Source: JBPRGH01 sp051418055
Lineage (GTDB): Bacteria > Bacteroidota > Bacteroidia > Cytophagales > Cyclobacteriaceae
DNA length: 64,000 bases
Assembly: GCA_051418055.1 (NCBI GenBank)
Contig: JBPRGH010000137.1
Location: 62,001 to 126,000, forward strand
Direction of reading: 5' to 3'
This document shows, piece after piece, positions 8,026 through 16,695 of this stretch. How positions within the stretch are numbered: position 1 is the stretch's first letter; each line of letters starts with the position of its first letter. The translations under genes were made by a program, and so were the position numbers. The notes under the pieces were generated by a model. That model was not told the DNA's origin, did not search any database, and saw nothing but the letters and a program-made list of their open reading frames with translations.

Positions 8026-9728
8026 TATAATTTTTTGAGCGCTTTTTCTTTCCTGGTTTTAAAGAATTCATCAGCCTCTTTGGCGGACTTTGTATTAAAA
8101 GTCATTTCTTTAGTTAATCCTCCCTTACGTGCAGAGCAGACCCCATAATAAATATCCATTAATCCTTCTTTTATATGCGCGTCAGGATTAATTGAGATCA
8201 TTACATTTTTCTCCATCGCATACTTTATCCATCTCCAGTCTATATCCAGACGTCTGGGATTTGCATTAAGTTCTATTATAACATTATTTTCAGCGCAAAC
8301 ATCAATTACTGCTTTATGGTCGATAAAATACCCATCTCTTCGTAATAAGAGCCTTCCGGTCATATGGCCCAGCATTGTGGTTAATGGATGAGAGACTGCC
8401 CGTATTACTCGTTCAGTAGCTTTAACCCTATCCATATTGAAAGCAGAATGAATACTGGCAACAACAAAATCAAAGGTCATCAGTGTTTCGTTATTATAGT
8501 CTAATGATCCATCCTGAAGGATGTCCACCTCAATACTCTTGAATATTTTAAAGGGAGCAACTTCTTTATTTACTTTATCAATCTCAATTTGTTGCTGCTC
8601 TACTCTTTCTTCAAACATACCATTTGCATAAAAATATGCTGCTTTGCTATGGTCATTGATACCGATATACTCATAGCCCAGGTCCCGGCAATATTCAGCC
8701 ATCTCCAGCACTGTATTTTTGCCATCGCTGTAAGTGGTATGATTGTGAAGTATTCCTTTCAGATCCTTTGTGGTGATCAGGTTCTGAAATTCTTCTTCTT
8801 TCATTTCAAATTCATGACATCCCTCCCTTAATTCCGGAATAACAAAAGGTAAGTTGGCTTTTTTATAGATTTCTTTTTCACTTGACATACTATTTGCTGT
8901 AGCCAGTTCTCTCAACGTTACCCCATCTGTTTCATGACCCAGGTGATCGCCTGTACCGGTTGTAATGAAAAGTATTGGAGTGACATTCCCGGAATAAAAG
9001 CGGATGGTTACACAAACTTCCTGTTCTTTTGTTTTGGCTCTCCAGTTAACGGGGCTAGAATTTTCCTGCTCTACAAATAGTCCGGTATCAAGTAAAAAGC
9101 TGATTAATTCCTGTTTATGCTTTTCTTCTGCAAGAAATTTGATCTCTTCAATTATCTCACATTTTCTACGGACATCTCCTGTTATATACAATTCAACTTC
9201 AGGATAATATTTTTTTACCAGCTCCTTAAGCTCTAGGACAAATGCCTCGGCCTGAGAATAAAGTAGCTTACCCATGTTAGCTTCCTCAAAACTTATGGCA
9301 GAGCGGATATTTTCCTGTGTTTTTTTTCCAAAGCCTTTTACTTTTACAAGAGCATCTTTCTCTATAGCCTCCAACAGCTGCTCTTTATTTTCAATGTTAA
9401 GTTCCTTCCACAGTACGCGTATCTTTTTGGCTCCAAGGCCTTTTATTTTAAGGAGTTCCAGCAGTCCTCCGGGAGTTTTTTCCAGAAGATCTTCAAAAAT
9501 CCCTAATTTTCCTGTTTCATTAAGCTCATTTATATTGGCAGCAATAGCTTTGCCCACACCCTGTAGAGCAGCCAGCTCACTCAAACTCATGGCATCTAAC
9601 GGTTTAGAAAATTTTTCCAGGTTAAAGACAGCATTTTGATAGCTTTTTACTTTAAAATCATTTTCCTCATGCAGCTCCATTAAAGAGGCACAGGATTTGA
9701 GTATTTGTATTATAGATCTGTTATCCAA
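8025..9728 (-). CDS. PolX-like protein with PHP domain, polymerase active site apparently lost
   Basis: The 567-aa protein has the bacterial PolX layout: an N-terminal 8-kDa-like region with helix-hairpin-helix motifs (LQGVGKAIA at 55-63, IKGLGAKKI at 95-103, VKGFGKKT at 130-137), a family X nucleotidyltransferase core, and a C-terminal PHP phosphoesterase domain from about residue 325. The PHP metal residues look intact (HNHTTYSDG, INDHSK, ASIHSAF, GHMTGR, NPDAH). The polymerase core does not: after GDVRR (184-188) the usual DxD motif is EEIKF (194-198), and the third catalytic aspartate position reads VTIR (about 240-243). It therefore probably acts as a PHP nuclease or phosphoesterase rather than a polymerase. 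It is the first gene of a two-gene operon. Confidence 0.85.
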   Translation of the reverse strand: MDNRSIIQILKSCASLMELHEENDFKVKSYQNAVFNLEKFSKPLDAMSLSELAALQGVGKAIAANINELNETGKLGIFEDLLEKTPGGLLELLKIKGLGAKKIRVLWKELNIENKEQLLEAIEKDALVKVKGFGKKTQENIRSAISFEEANMGKLLYSQAEAFVLELKELVKKYYPEVELYITGDVRRKCEIIEEIKFLAEEKHKQELISFLLDTGLFVEQENSSPVNWRAKTKEQEVCVTIRFYSGNVTPILFITTGTGDHLGHETDGVTLRELATANSMSSEKEIYKKANLPFVIPELREGCHEFEMKEEEFQNLITTKDLKGILHNHTTYSDGKNTVLEMAEYCRDLGYEYIGINDHSKAAYFYANGMFEERVEQQQIEIDKVNKEVAPFKIFKSIEVDILQDGSLDYNNETLMTFDFVVASIHSAFNMDRVKATERVIRAVSHPLTTMLGHMTGRLLLRRDGYFIDHKAVIDVCAENNVIIELNANPRRLDIDWRWIKYAMEKNVMISINPDAHIKEGLMDIYYGVCSARKGGLTKEMTFNTKSAKEADEFFKTRKEKALKKL

Positions 9729-9826
9729 AAAAAATCCTTTTTGTTAAACTCTAATTTTTTTAATTCAATTAGCTAAATTTAATAAGCTAAAGTTGACAAT
9801 TATTATTATCCTGTAAAAATACACTA

Positions 9827-10234
9827 ATGAACTATTGGCTCATAAAATCAGAACCAAATACTTATTCCTGGAACGATCTTGAGAAGGATAATCGTACCTT
9901 TTGGGACGGCGTGAGAAATTATCAGGCAAGAAATAATTTAAAAGCAATGAAAAAAGGGGATTTGGCGTTATTCTATCATAGCGTTAATGAAAAAGCTGTA
10001 GTGGGAATTGCTAAAATTGTAAAGGAACATTACCAGGATCCGGGCACAGACGATGATAGATGGGTGGCAGTGGATATAGAGCCGTTTAAGAAATTAAAAA
10101 AACCGGTAACGCTGGATGAAATTAAGGCTGATGAACAATTGGAAAATATGGTGTTAATTAAAAACAGCCGATTATCTGTGCAGCCTGTGAAAGTAGAGGA
10201 ATTCGATCTTATCGTTAGCAAAGGAAAAGTATGA
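9827..10234 (+). CDS. EVE domain-containing protein
   Basis: The 135-aa protein is a single EVE domain, a PUA-like fold that in related proteins recognises modified bases in nucleic acids. The N-terminus MNYWLIKSEPNTYSW, then FWDGVRNYQARN and GDLALFYHS, are hallmark EVE segments, and the length is typical. Its stop overlaps the start of the next gene (ATGA), so it is co-transcribed with two secreted proteins of unknown function, a pairing with no obvious logic. The physiological ligand is unknown. Confidence 0.9.
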   Translation: MNYWLIKSEPNTYSWNDLEKDNRTFWDGVRNYQARNNLKAMKKGDLALFYHSVNEKAVVGIAKIVKEHYQDPGTDDDRWVAVDIEPFKKLKKPVTLDEIKADEQLENMVLIKNSRLSVQPVKVEEFDLIVSKGKV

Positions 10235-11772
10235 CTATAAAATATCTGGTATTATTGATGGCCCTTTTTACATATACAGAGGTAACAGGGCAGCTAAAAC
10301 AAACAGGACGTTTTGAGATGGATATAAAACGTTCTGATAACCCATATTATATTATTCCTGCAGATTCGGCGGGTATGTTTATTTTTAATGAAAGTAAAGA
10401 TTATGCTGAAAATAATAAACGTTACCAGTTATTAAGGCTTGACCGAAACCTTGATAAGGAAGAAGAAATAGAACTTTTTATAAATAAGAATTATGAATGG
10501 ATAGGGTATGAATTTGTAAACCCGGATCTTTATTTATTATTTAGAGAGAGTAATACTAAAAAAAGTGATTTACATGTATTACGTGTGTCTTCTACAAAAG
10601 GTGATATAAGGAGATTTGACATTAAAAATGAACTTGAGTTTAATATTACCAATTTTACTGTGTGCAAGAGTACTGCGGTAATGGGAGGGTATGTTAACGA
10701 TCGTCCTGCTTTGGTGACTTATGATTTTATTAATGAACAAATCCAGATCCTTCCTGGATTTTACCTGAAAAACTCCAAATTAATTGATATTACTGTAAAT
10801 GTTAACAATACTTTTAATGTTCTGATATATAATGAGGAGAATAAAAGGAATAAAAACCTCCAACTAAATGTGTATGATTGGGAGGGTAATCTTTTGGCTG
10901 ATGACCTTTTTAAGATTCCAGAAGATAAAACTATTTTTTCCGGGGTTTCGAGCAGATTGATCAATGACTATTTAATTGTTACCGGAACATTTGGGGCATC
11001 AAACTCTAAACTATCCGAGGGTATTTTCTGGGCTAAGGCTGATCTCAGCAAAGAACAGGAAATCAAGCTTATACCATTTAGTGAGTTAAGCTCTTTCTTT
11101 GATTACCTTTCCGAAAAGCGTCAGGAAAGGATGAAAAAGAGGGAAGAAAAATCTTCTAAGGAATTTGTTCATAAAGATCATGTGATTGTACATAGGTTAA
11201 TGGAGCATGGGGAAAAATTTTATTTGTTAGCAGAAGTGTTTGATCCTAATTATGCCAAGCAGCATGAGATGGTAAGTCCTTATTTAAGTACCCATCGTTT
11301 TAATACTTATATCTATAACAGATTCCGGCCTACCTACTCTGAAATGTATAACACACGTGAGTTTGTTAATATTGAGTATCTTGAATCTATGGTTATCTCA
11401 TTAAATGAAAAGGGAGATGTACTTTGGGATCAGGCATTAGTATTAAATAAAGTTGAGTCTGATGAGCTGGAGCAAATAGCTGATCTTAATGTACATAACG
11501 GAAGTATCGCATTGGCTTATAAAGAGGAAGATGTTTTTAAATATAAAATTGTAGATGGTAGTGAAACTATAAGAGGGGATACCGCTGTTAATATCATGTT
11601 AAGCCATTCTTCAGACATACTTAGAAATGAGGATAAAGAGGAGGGGGAAGTGCGGTATTGGTATAATGGTGCATATTATCTCTGGGGCAATCAATCTATT
11701 AAGCGCGAAGTGGAGAATACTAATGAGAAGCTCTACGTCTTTTATATTAATAAACTTGAGATGGATAATTAG
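10231..11772 (+). CDS. secreted protein of unknown function, first of two tandem paralogues
   Basis: I do not recognise a family for this 513-aa protein. It has a signal peptide (residues 1-20, ending near TEVTG). The rest is rich in short beta-strand segments with repeated Asp, Asn and Tyr, suggesting a beta-propeller-like or beta-rich fold, and is broken by a Lys/Arg/Glu segment near 291-312 (KRQERMKKREEKSSKE). The next gene encodes a paralogue: MGGYVNDRPALVTYDF aligns with LGGSYNSRPIVLLYYF, and NEKGDVLWDQAL with SKDGDLLWDNSF. The start overlaps the EVE stop by four bases. Export through the inner membrane is inferred; final location is unknown. Confidence 0.75.
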   Translation: MTIKYLVLLMALFTYTEVTGQLKQTGRFEMDIKRSDNPYYIIPADSAGMFIFNESKDYAENNKRYQLLRLDRNLDKEEEIELFINKNYEWIGYEFVNPDLYLLFRESNTKKSDLHVLRVSSTKGDIRRFDIKNELEFNITNFTVCKSTAVMGGYVNDRPALVTYDFINEQIQILPGFYLKNSKLIDITVNVNNTFNVLIYNEENKRNKNLQLNVYDWEGNLLADDLFKIPEDKTIFSGVSSRLINDYLIVTGTFGASNSKLSEGIFWAKADLSKEQEIKLIPFSELSSFFDYLSEKRQERMKKREEKSSKEFVHKDHVIVHRLMEHGEKFYLLAEVFDPNYAKQHEMVSPYLSTHRFNTYIYNRFRPTYSEMYNTREFVNIEYLESMVISLNEKGDVLWDQALVLNKVESDELEQIADLNVHNGSIALAYKEEDVFKYKIVDGSETIRGDTAVNIMLSHSSDILRNEDKEEGEVRYWYNGAYYLWGNQSIKREVENTNEKLYVFYINKLEMDN

Positions 11773-13255
11773 CCTCGCGGTTTTATTTCCTTCCTTTCAT
11801 TCATATGCCCAAATTACACAGCCGATCAGATATGAGGTAGAGCTTAATTCTGATTCCGATATATTTCATGTTGCACCCGATCAGGATCAGGATGGTGTAA
11901 TTGTTTTTCACACAAATGCCGCTACTGCAAATAAATATGTTAACTGGCGATTCTTTAAGTTAAATGATTCCCTACAGGAGGAATGGTCGTTAAGTTATCT
12001 GATAGATCATACTCTGCTCTACCATCAGCATAAAGTTTTTAAATCACATCTTTTTATTCTTTTAAAATCGGCGATCACTTATGATTATAAAGTGCTGGTG
12101 ATAAATATTGAATCTGGTGTGATGGGTTTTTATGAAATAAAATCATACATACCTGTAAGTATTAACTCATTTGAAATTACTAATAGAGCTATTTTCCTTG
12201 GAGGGTCTTATAATTCACGGCCCATTGTATTACTTTATTATTTTAATTTAAATCGTACCCTGCTCCTTCCCAACCTCTATACATTAGAAGGTGATCTTCA
12301 CCATATTTCTCCAAATAAAAATTCTTTTGATGTTGTGGTTAGCAGGAGGGTACGAAAAAATACACTCATCCATGTCTATACATTTGATTATGAAGGCAAA
12401 ATGCTCTCGAAGGATATGCTTTTTCCTGATGGTAATATGTCCTTTCAAAATGGAAAAATAATAGGATCGGGAAATTATAAATTTCTTATTGGCACCTATG
12501 GGTTCCGGCGTAGTGAATATTCAAGAGGTTTTTATGTGGCTGATCTGAAGGATAATAAAAATAATATTAAATTTTATAACTATGGTGATCTTGAGAACTT
12601 TTTTAATTTCATGAAAGAAAAAAAAGTGAAGAGGATCAAAAAAAGGATCGTCAGAAGGAAAGAGGCAGGGAAAAGCATAAAATTTAATTATCGCCTGCAA
12701 ATACACAATATCAAAGAAATTAATGGTGAACTGGTAGTTCTTGGAGAGGCATTTTATCCTCATTATAAGAATCAAACTAATTATTCTTCTTTTTCACGAA
12801 GGTCTTTGTACACCTATGGGAATGACTTTCAGCAAATGAGGTTTGATGGGTATCGATACACTCATGCAGTAATTGTAGGTATCAGCAAAGATGGTGATCT
12901 TCTCTGGGATAATAGTTTCGAAATAAATGACGTGGAAAATTCTACGTTACAGCAGGTTGTACAGGTTGCTCAGACTGATCGTGAGCTTTTGCTTTGTTAT
13001 AACTATAACAATTATATTAGTTCTAAAATTATAAGAGAGGATCAGGTATTGAAAATTATGGACCCCATTCCTATCTCTCTGATGCATCAGGAAGATAAGT
13101 TAAAAAAAGGGTTTAACAGAGATAAAGGCGGTGTGATAAAGGGAAATGGTAATACCTTTTATGCATATGGGATCCAGAAAATAAAGAACCTCAAAGATGA
13201 AGAGGTAAAATTAAACCGGGAGGTTTTTTTCGTTAATAAGGTGATTTATAAGTAG
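11723..13255 (+). CDS. secreted protein of unknown function, second tandem paralogue
   Basis: This 510-aa product is a diverged duplicate of the preceding 513-aa protein. The start at the ATG at 11723 gives a signal peptide ending near HSYAQ (about residue 29); the longer open frame from 11627 would run 146 bases into the preceding gene. With this start the two genes still overlap by 50 bases. A Lys/Arg-rich segment (KEKKVKRIKKRIVRRKEAG) sits at about residue 295, the same position as in its partner, and the C-terminal halves align along their length. No catalytic motif is visible in either copy. Confidence 0.72.
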   Translation: MRSSTSFILINLRWIISLAVLFPSFHSYAQITQPIRYEVELNSDSDIFHVAPDQDQDGVIVFHTNAATANKYVNWRFFKLNDSLQEEWSLSYLIDHTLLYHQHKVFKSHLFILLKSAITYDYKVLVINIESGVMGFYEIKSYIPVSINSFEITNRAIFLGGSYNSRPIVLLYYFNLNRTLLLPNLYTLEGDLHHISPNKNSFDVVVSRRVRKNTLIHVYTFDYEGKMLSKDMLFPDGNMSFQNGKIIGSGNYKFLIGTYGFRRSEYSRGFYVADLKDNKNNIKFYNYGDLENFFNFMKEKKVKRIKKRIVRRKEAGKSIKFNYRLQIHNIKEINGELVVLGEAFYPHYKNQTNYSSFSRRSLYTYGNDFQQMRFDGYRYTHAVIVGISKDGDLLWDNSFEINDVENSTLQQVVQVAQTDRELLLCYNYNNYISSKIIREDQVLKIMDPIPISLMHQEDKLKKGFNRDKGGVIKGNGNTFYAYGIQKIKNLKDEEVKLNREVFFVNKVIYK

Positions 13256-13263
13256 CTTAATTT

Positions 13264-13271
13264 TATATTTG
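13264..13271 (+). promoter_or_regulatory. TAnnTTTG -7 promoter element for pyrR-pyrB
   Basis: TATATTTG matches the Bacteroidota housekeeping -7 consensus exactly and is followed by GCG. It ends ten bases before the pyrR ATG at 13282, which predicts a 5' leader of only a few bases. No clear -33 element is seen. Confidence 0.7.
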
Positions 13272-13281
13272 CGCAACCTCT

Positions 13282-13824
13282 ATGCGCAAAAAGTTAATCA
13301 TAGATCCCCGCCAGTTAGACATTACTATTGACAGGCTTTGTCAACAGCTTATTGAAAACCATGGCGATTTTCAAAATACGGCTATTATCGGGCTCCAACC
13401 ACGGGGTATATTCTTAGCAGATATCGTACATCAGAAATTAGAAATAGCTCTAAATAAAAAAATCAATAAAGGCTATTTGGATACGACATTCCATCGGGAT
13501 GATTTCAGAAGGAGGGAAACTCCTGTACTTGCCAATGCCACACGAATTGATTTTGTGATAGAAGATAAAAATGTTATCCTTATTGATGATGTGCTTTATA
13601 CCGGCAGGTCTGTAAGGGCCGCATTGGATGCAATGATTGCATTTGGCCGGCCAAAGAATGTAGAATTGATGGTATTGGTAGATCGAAGGTACAGCAGACA
13701 TTTACCAATAGCTGCTGATTATGTTGGTAAATATGTAAATACCCTGGAGTCACAGAAAGTATTGGTAGAACTTAAAGCACAGGGTTTTAAAGAAAATAAA
13801 ATCTCGCTGATTAATAAAGAGTGA
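13282..13824 (+). CDS. pyrR: PyrR family uracil phosphoribosyltransferase/regulator
   Basis: The 180-aa protein is a type I phosphoribosyltransferase of the PyrR family, which can convert uracil and PRPP to UMP and in Gram-positive bacteria binds pyr mRNA to cause attenuation. The PRPP-binding motif is VILIDDVLYTGRSVR at about 97-111, and GLQPRGIFLA near 36 and VDRRYSRHLPIAADYVG are family segments. It starts one base upstream of pyrB spacing (stop 13824, next ATG 13826), so the two are one operon. The leader is too short to hold an attenuator upstream of pyrR itself, so mRNA attenuation of this operon is unlikely. Confidence 0.92.
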   Translation: MRKKLIIDPRQLDITIDRLCQQLIENHGDFQNTAIIGLQPRGIFLADIVHQKLEIALNKKINKGYLDTTFHRDDFRRRETPVLANATRIDFVIEDKNVILIDDVLYTGRSVRAALDAMIAFGRPKNVELMVLVDRRYSRHLPIAADYVGKYVNTLESQKVLVELKAQGFKENKISLINKE

Positions 13825-13825
13825 T

Positions 13826-14749
13826 ATGTCTCAACTGAGTCAACGGCATCTTTTAGGAATAAAAAATATCACGGCAGCTGATATAGAGCTGATATTTGAC
13901 ACTGCAAAAAATTTTAAAGATGTTATCAACCGGCCGATAAAGAAGGTGCCATCGTTGCGTGATATCACTATTGCCAATGTTTTTTTTGAAAATTCTACAA
14001 GGACACGCCTTTCTTTTGAGCTTGCTGAAAAAAGGCTTTCTGCAGATGTTATAAATTTTTCTTCCTCCTCAAGCTCAGTTAAAAAGGGGGAAACCCTTCT
14101 TGATACGGTAAATAATATCCTTGCAATGAAAGTGGATATGATTGTGATGAGGCATAGTAGCCCCGGGGCACCACATTTTTTATCCAGAAATATTGAGGCT
14201 AATATAATAAATGCAGGAGACGGCACACACGAACATCCCACACAGGCGCTGCTTGATACCTTTAGTATTTATGAAAAATTTGGAAAACTTGAAGGGCTAA
14301 AAGTCGCAATAGTAGGAGATATACTGCATTCCCGGGTGGCTCTTTCAAATATTTTTGCTTTAAAGAAAACAGGCGCTGAAGTGATGGTTTGCGGGCCACC
14401 AACGCTATTACCAAAATATATTGATACGTTGGGTGTAAAAGTAGAGCATGATGTGCAGAAGGCTCTTGAATGGTGTGATGTAGCCAATGTTTTACGTATC
14501 CAGCTGGAAAGACAACAAATAAAATATTTCCCATCCCTCAGGGAGTATTCCATTTATTACGGAATCAATTTAAAAAGATTATCCCGGCTAGATAAAAAGA
14601 TTACAATTATGCATCCCGGGCCTATCAATCGCGGAATTGAATTAAGCAGTGATGCCGCTGACTCGGAGCATTCGATCATTCTTGAGCAGGTGCAGAATGG
14701 TGTAGCGGTAAGAATGGCAGTTTTATACCTGCTTGCGGGAGCTAAATAA
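13826..14749 (+). CDS. pyrB: aspartate carbamoyltransferase catalytic subunit
   Basis: This 307-aa enzyme condenses carbamoyl phosphate with aspartate in de novo pyrimidine synthesis in the cytoplasm. The carbamoyl phosphate signature FENSTRTRLSFELAEKRL lies near residues 53-70, the 80s-loop region SSSSSVKKGETLLDT follows, and HEHPTQALLDTFSIYEKF and MHPGPINRGIEL are the other family motifs. Length is usual for the catalytic chain. It follows pyrR by one base. No pyrI regulatory chain is in the window. Confidence 0.96.
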   Translation: MSQLSQRHLLGIKNITAADIELIFDTAKNFKDVINRPIKKVPSLRDITIANVFFENSTRTRLSFELAEKRLSADVINFSSSSSSVKKGETLLDTVNNILAMKVDMIVMRHSSPGAPHFLSRNIEANIINAGDGTHEHPTQALLDTFSIYEKFGKLEGLKVAIVGDILHSRVALSNIFALKKTGAEVMVCGPPTLLPKYIDTLGVKVEHDVQKALEWCDVANVLRIQLERQQIKYFPSLREYSIYYGINLKRLSRLDKKITIMHPGPINRGIELSSDAADSEHSIILEQVQNGVAVRMAVLYLLAGAK

Positions 14750-14782
14750 TCTCAATAACTGTTATATCGTTTATTATCTTCC

Positions 14783-14790
14783 TAAATTTG
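14783..14790 (+). promoter_or_regulatory. TAnnTTTG -7 promoter element for the CBS-type gene
   Basis: TAAATTTG matches the -7 consensus and is followed by CACCG. It lies 19 bases before the ATG at 14810, predicting a leader of roughly 10-15 bases. Confidence 0.65.
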
Positions 14791-14809
14791 CACCGTCAAA
14801 AAAATAGCT

Positions 14810-16180
14810 ATGTATTATAATTCCATAATTGAAGCCATTGGCAATACGCCATTAGTAAAATTAAATAATGTATCTAAAGGTATACCAGGTACTATACTTG
14901 TAAAAGTAGAATACTTTAACCCTGGAAATTCCGTAAAGGACCGTATAGGTTTAAAGATGATTGAAGATGCTGAAAAGGCAGGCAAATTAAAGCCAGGGGG
15001 AACAATCATTGAAGGTACCTCCGGAAATACAGGGATGGGACTTGCCCTTGCAGCTATTGCCAAAGGATACAAATGCATTTTCACACTTTCAGACAAGCAG
15101 TCAAAGGAGAAAATGGATATTCTGAAAGCAATGGGCGCAGAGGTAGTGGTATGTCCTACCAATGTGGCGCCTGAAGATCCTCGTTCTTACTATTCTGTGG
15201 CTAAAAAATTAAATGAGGATATCCCTAATTCCTTTTATCCAAACCAGTACGATAATACCGCCAATGCACAGGCGCATTATGAAACGACCGGACCTGAGAT
15301 CTGGGAACAGACTGAAGGTAAAATAACACATTACGCTGCAGGTGTGGGTACCGGAGGAACAATCAGTGGAACTTCAAAATATCTAAAAGAGAAAAATGCT
15401 GATATTATCAGCGTAGGGATAGATAGCTATGGCTCGGTATTTAAGAAATATAAAGAAACGGGCATTTTTGATGAGAAGGAAATATACCCCTATATGACTG
15501 AGGGCATCGGTGAAGATATATTACCGAAGAATGTTGATTTTGATCTTGTTGATCATTTTGTTAAGGTAACTGATAAGGATTCAGCAATAATGACACGCCG
15601 TCTTGCAAGAGAAGAAGGGCTGTTTGTTGGCTGGTCATGTGGCTCTGCCGTATATGGCGCGTTGGAATATGCCAGAGAAAATCTTAAAGAAGATGATGTT
15701 ATGGTAATTATTCTACCTGATCATGGTACGCGTTACCTGGCAAAGGTTTATAATGATGACTGGATGAAGAACCATGGATTTATAGAAACCAGGGAATATG
15801 CAACGGCTAAAGATATTATTAGTAAGAGAAATGGTCAGGAGTCTCTGGTAAAAGTGGAGAAAAAGCAACAGGTTGGGGAAGTAATCAAACTTTTGACCAC
15901 ACAAGGAATAGACCAGGTCCCTGTTATGCATGAAAATAAATTTGTGGGAAGTATAAATGTTTCTAAATTATTGCAGAAGCTGATAGAAAATCCAGAGCTT
16001 AGGTCAAAAGAGGTGGAAGAGCTTATGGATGGCCCATTACCTTTTGTAGCACAGGATAATACACTTGATGTTCTTTCTTCAATGTTGAATAAAGATAACA
16101 GGGCAGTGCTGGTGAGGGATGAGAACGACCGGGTCCATATTATTACTCAGCATGATGTATTAATGGCAATCAGTAATTAG
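14810..16180 (+). CDS. cystathionine beta-synthase-type PLP enzyme with CBS domain pair
   Basis: The 456-aa protein is a fold-type II PLP enzyme joining serine and homocysteine (or a related beta-replacement) in transsulfuration. The Schiff-base lysine is Lys43 in NPGNSVKDR; GTSGNTGMGLALAA near 69 is the substrate/cofactor loop, and GVGTGGTISGTSKYLK near 180 binds the PLP phosphate. Residues from about 335 to 456 form two CBS motifs (QGIDQVPVMHENKFVGSINV and NRAVLVRDENDRVHIITQHD), the usual regulatory tail of cystathionine beta-synthase. A cysteine synthase role is possible, but the CBS tail favours cystathionine beta-synthase. It has its own promoter and terminator. Confidence 0.9.
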   Translation: MYYNSIIEAIGNTPLVKLNNVSKGIPGTILVKVEYFNPGNSVKDRIGLKMIEDAEKAGKLKPGGTIIEGTSGNTGMGLALAAIAKGYKCIFTLSDKQSKEKMDILKAMGAEVVVCPTNVAPEDPRSYYSVAKKLNEDIPNSFYPNQYDNTANAQAHYETTGPEIWEQTEGKITHYAAGVGTGGTISGTSKYLKEKNADIISVGIDSYGSVFKKYKETGIFDEKEIYPYMTEGIGEDILPKNVDFDLVDHFVKVTDKDSAIMTRRLAREEGLFVGWSCGSAVYGALEYARENLKEDDVMVIILPDHGTRYLAKVYNDDWMKNHGFIETREYATAKDIISKRNGQESLVKVEKKQQVGEVIKLLTTQGIDQVPVMHENKFVGSINVSKLLQKLIENPELRSKEVEELMDGPLPFVAQDNTLDVLSSMLNKDNRAVLVRDENDRVHIITQHDVLMAISN

Positions 16181-16242
16181 TGGCATAATAAATGCAGTAC
16201 TAAAAGTGCAGTTAAGGTAAGTAGTAAATTTCATGGTTGTGT

Positions 16243-16276
16243 CCGCCCGGTGATTATTCGCAGGGCGGCTTTTTTT
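16243..16276 (+). terminator. rho-independent terminator after the CBS-type gene
   Basis: CCGCCC (16243-16248) pairs with GGGCGG (16263-16268) around a 14-base loop, followed by C and a run of seven T at 16270-16276. Confidence 0.75.
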
Positions 16277-16305
16277 ATGCAGGTGTTAAATTCTGCAGAC
16301 ATAAA

Positions 16306-16334
16306 AAAACCATCAGGTGTTTCCCGATGGTTTT
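16306..16334 (-). terminator. rho-independent terminator after the DUF1328 gene
   Basis: AAAACCATC pairs with GATGGTTTT, extended by GG with CC around a short loop. On the minus strand the stem is followed by a run of T, placing it about 25 bases after the stop of the DUF1328 gene. Confidence 0.7.
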
Positions 16335-16357
16335 AAATTAAGGTTTATTTTGTTACC

Positions 16358-16519
16358 TCACCGCCTCACTGCTCCTGCAATCAGGGAGATGATAAACAAT
16401 ACAAGGAAAACAAAGAACAGAATTTTTGCAATTTCAGCTGCACCTGCTGCTATTCCGCCAAAGCCAAATAGTGCAGCAATCAGTGCAATTACTAAAAAGA
16501 TTATCGTCCATTTTAACAT
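16358..16519 (-). CDS. DUF1328 (YtjA-family) small membrane protein
   Basis: The product is 53 aa when started at the internal ATG at 16519 (MLKWTIIFLVIALIAALFGF), which matches the size and start of the YtjA/DUF1328 family; the longer open frame from 16609 adds an unconserved hydrophobic extension. It has two transmembrane helices separated by the glycine- and alanine-rich GGIAAGAAEIAK. Its function is not known. It stands alone between two terminators and the response-regulator genes. Confidence 0.85.
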   Translation of the reverse strand: MLKWTIIFLVIALIAALFGFGGIAAGAAEIAKILFFVFLVLFIISLIAGAVRR

Positions 16520-16695
16520 AATAATAATATTTTGGTGAAACTCTATTGTTAAATAGGTAATAATCAGGCCAAAACAAGTTAAAAAATAATAAATGCGGCT
16601 TAAATACATTAATCGGCATTAACTAATTAAATAAATTGAATTAAGTGTGGAAAGTTTTAGTCAGTATAGGTGATTAATGAGCAAAATATTTCTCA

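Noticed and set aside
9274..9639. 121-codon plus-strand frame opposite the PolX-like gene
   Set aside because: It is antisense to a conserved gene and has a low-complexity composition.
9827..10234. EVE-domain protein as part of a modification-dependent defence system
   Set aside because: No McrBC-like, HNH nuclease or methyltransferase gene is adjacent; its operon partners are secreted proteins.
14262..14553. Long minus-strand frames over pyrB
   Set aside because: They are shadows of the strongly supported pyrB frame; no family motif is present.
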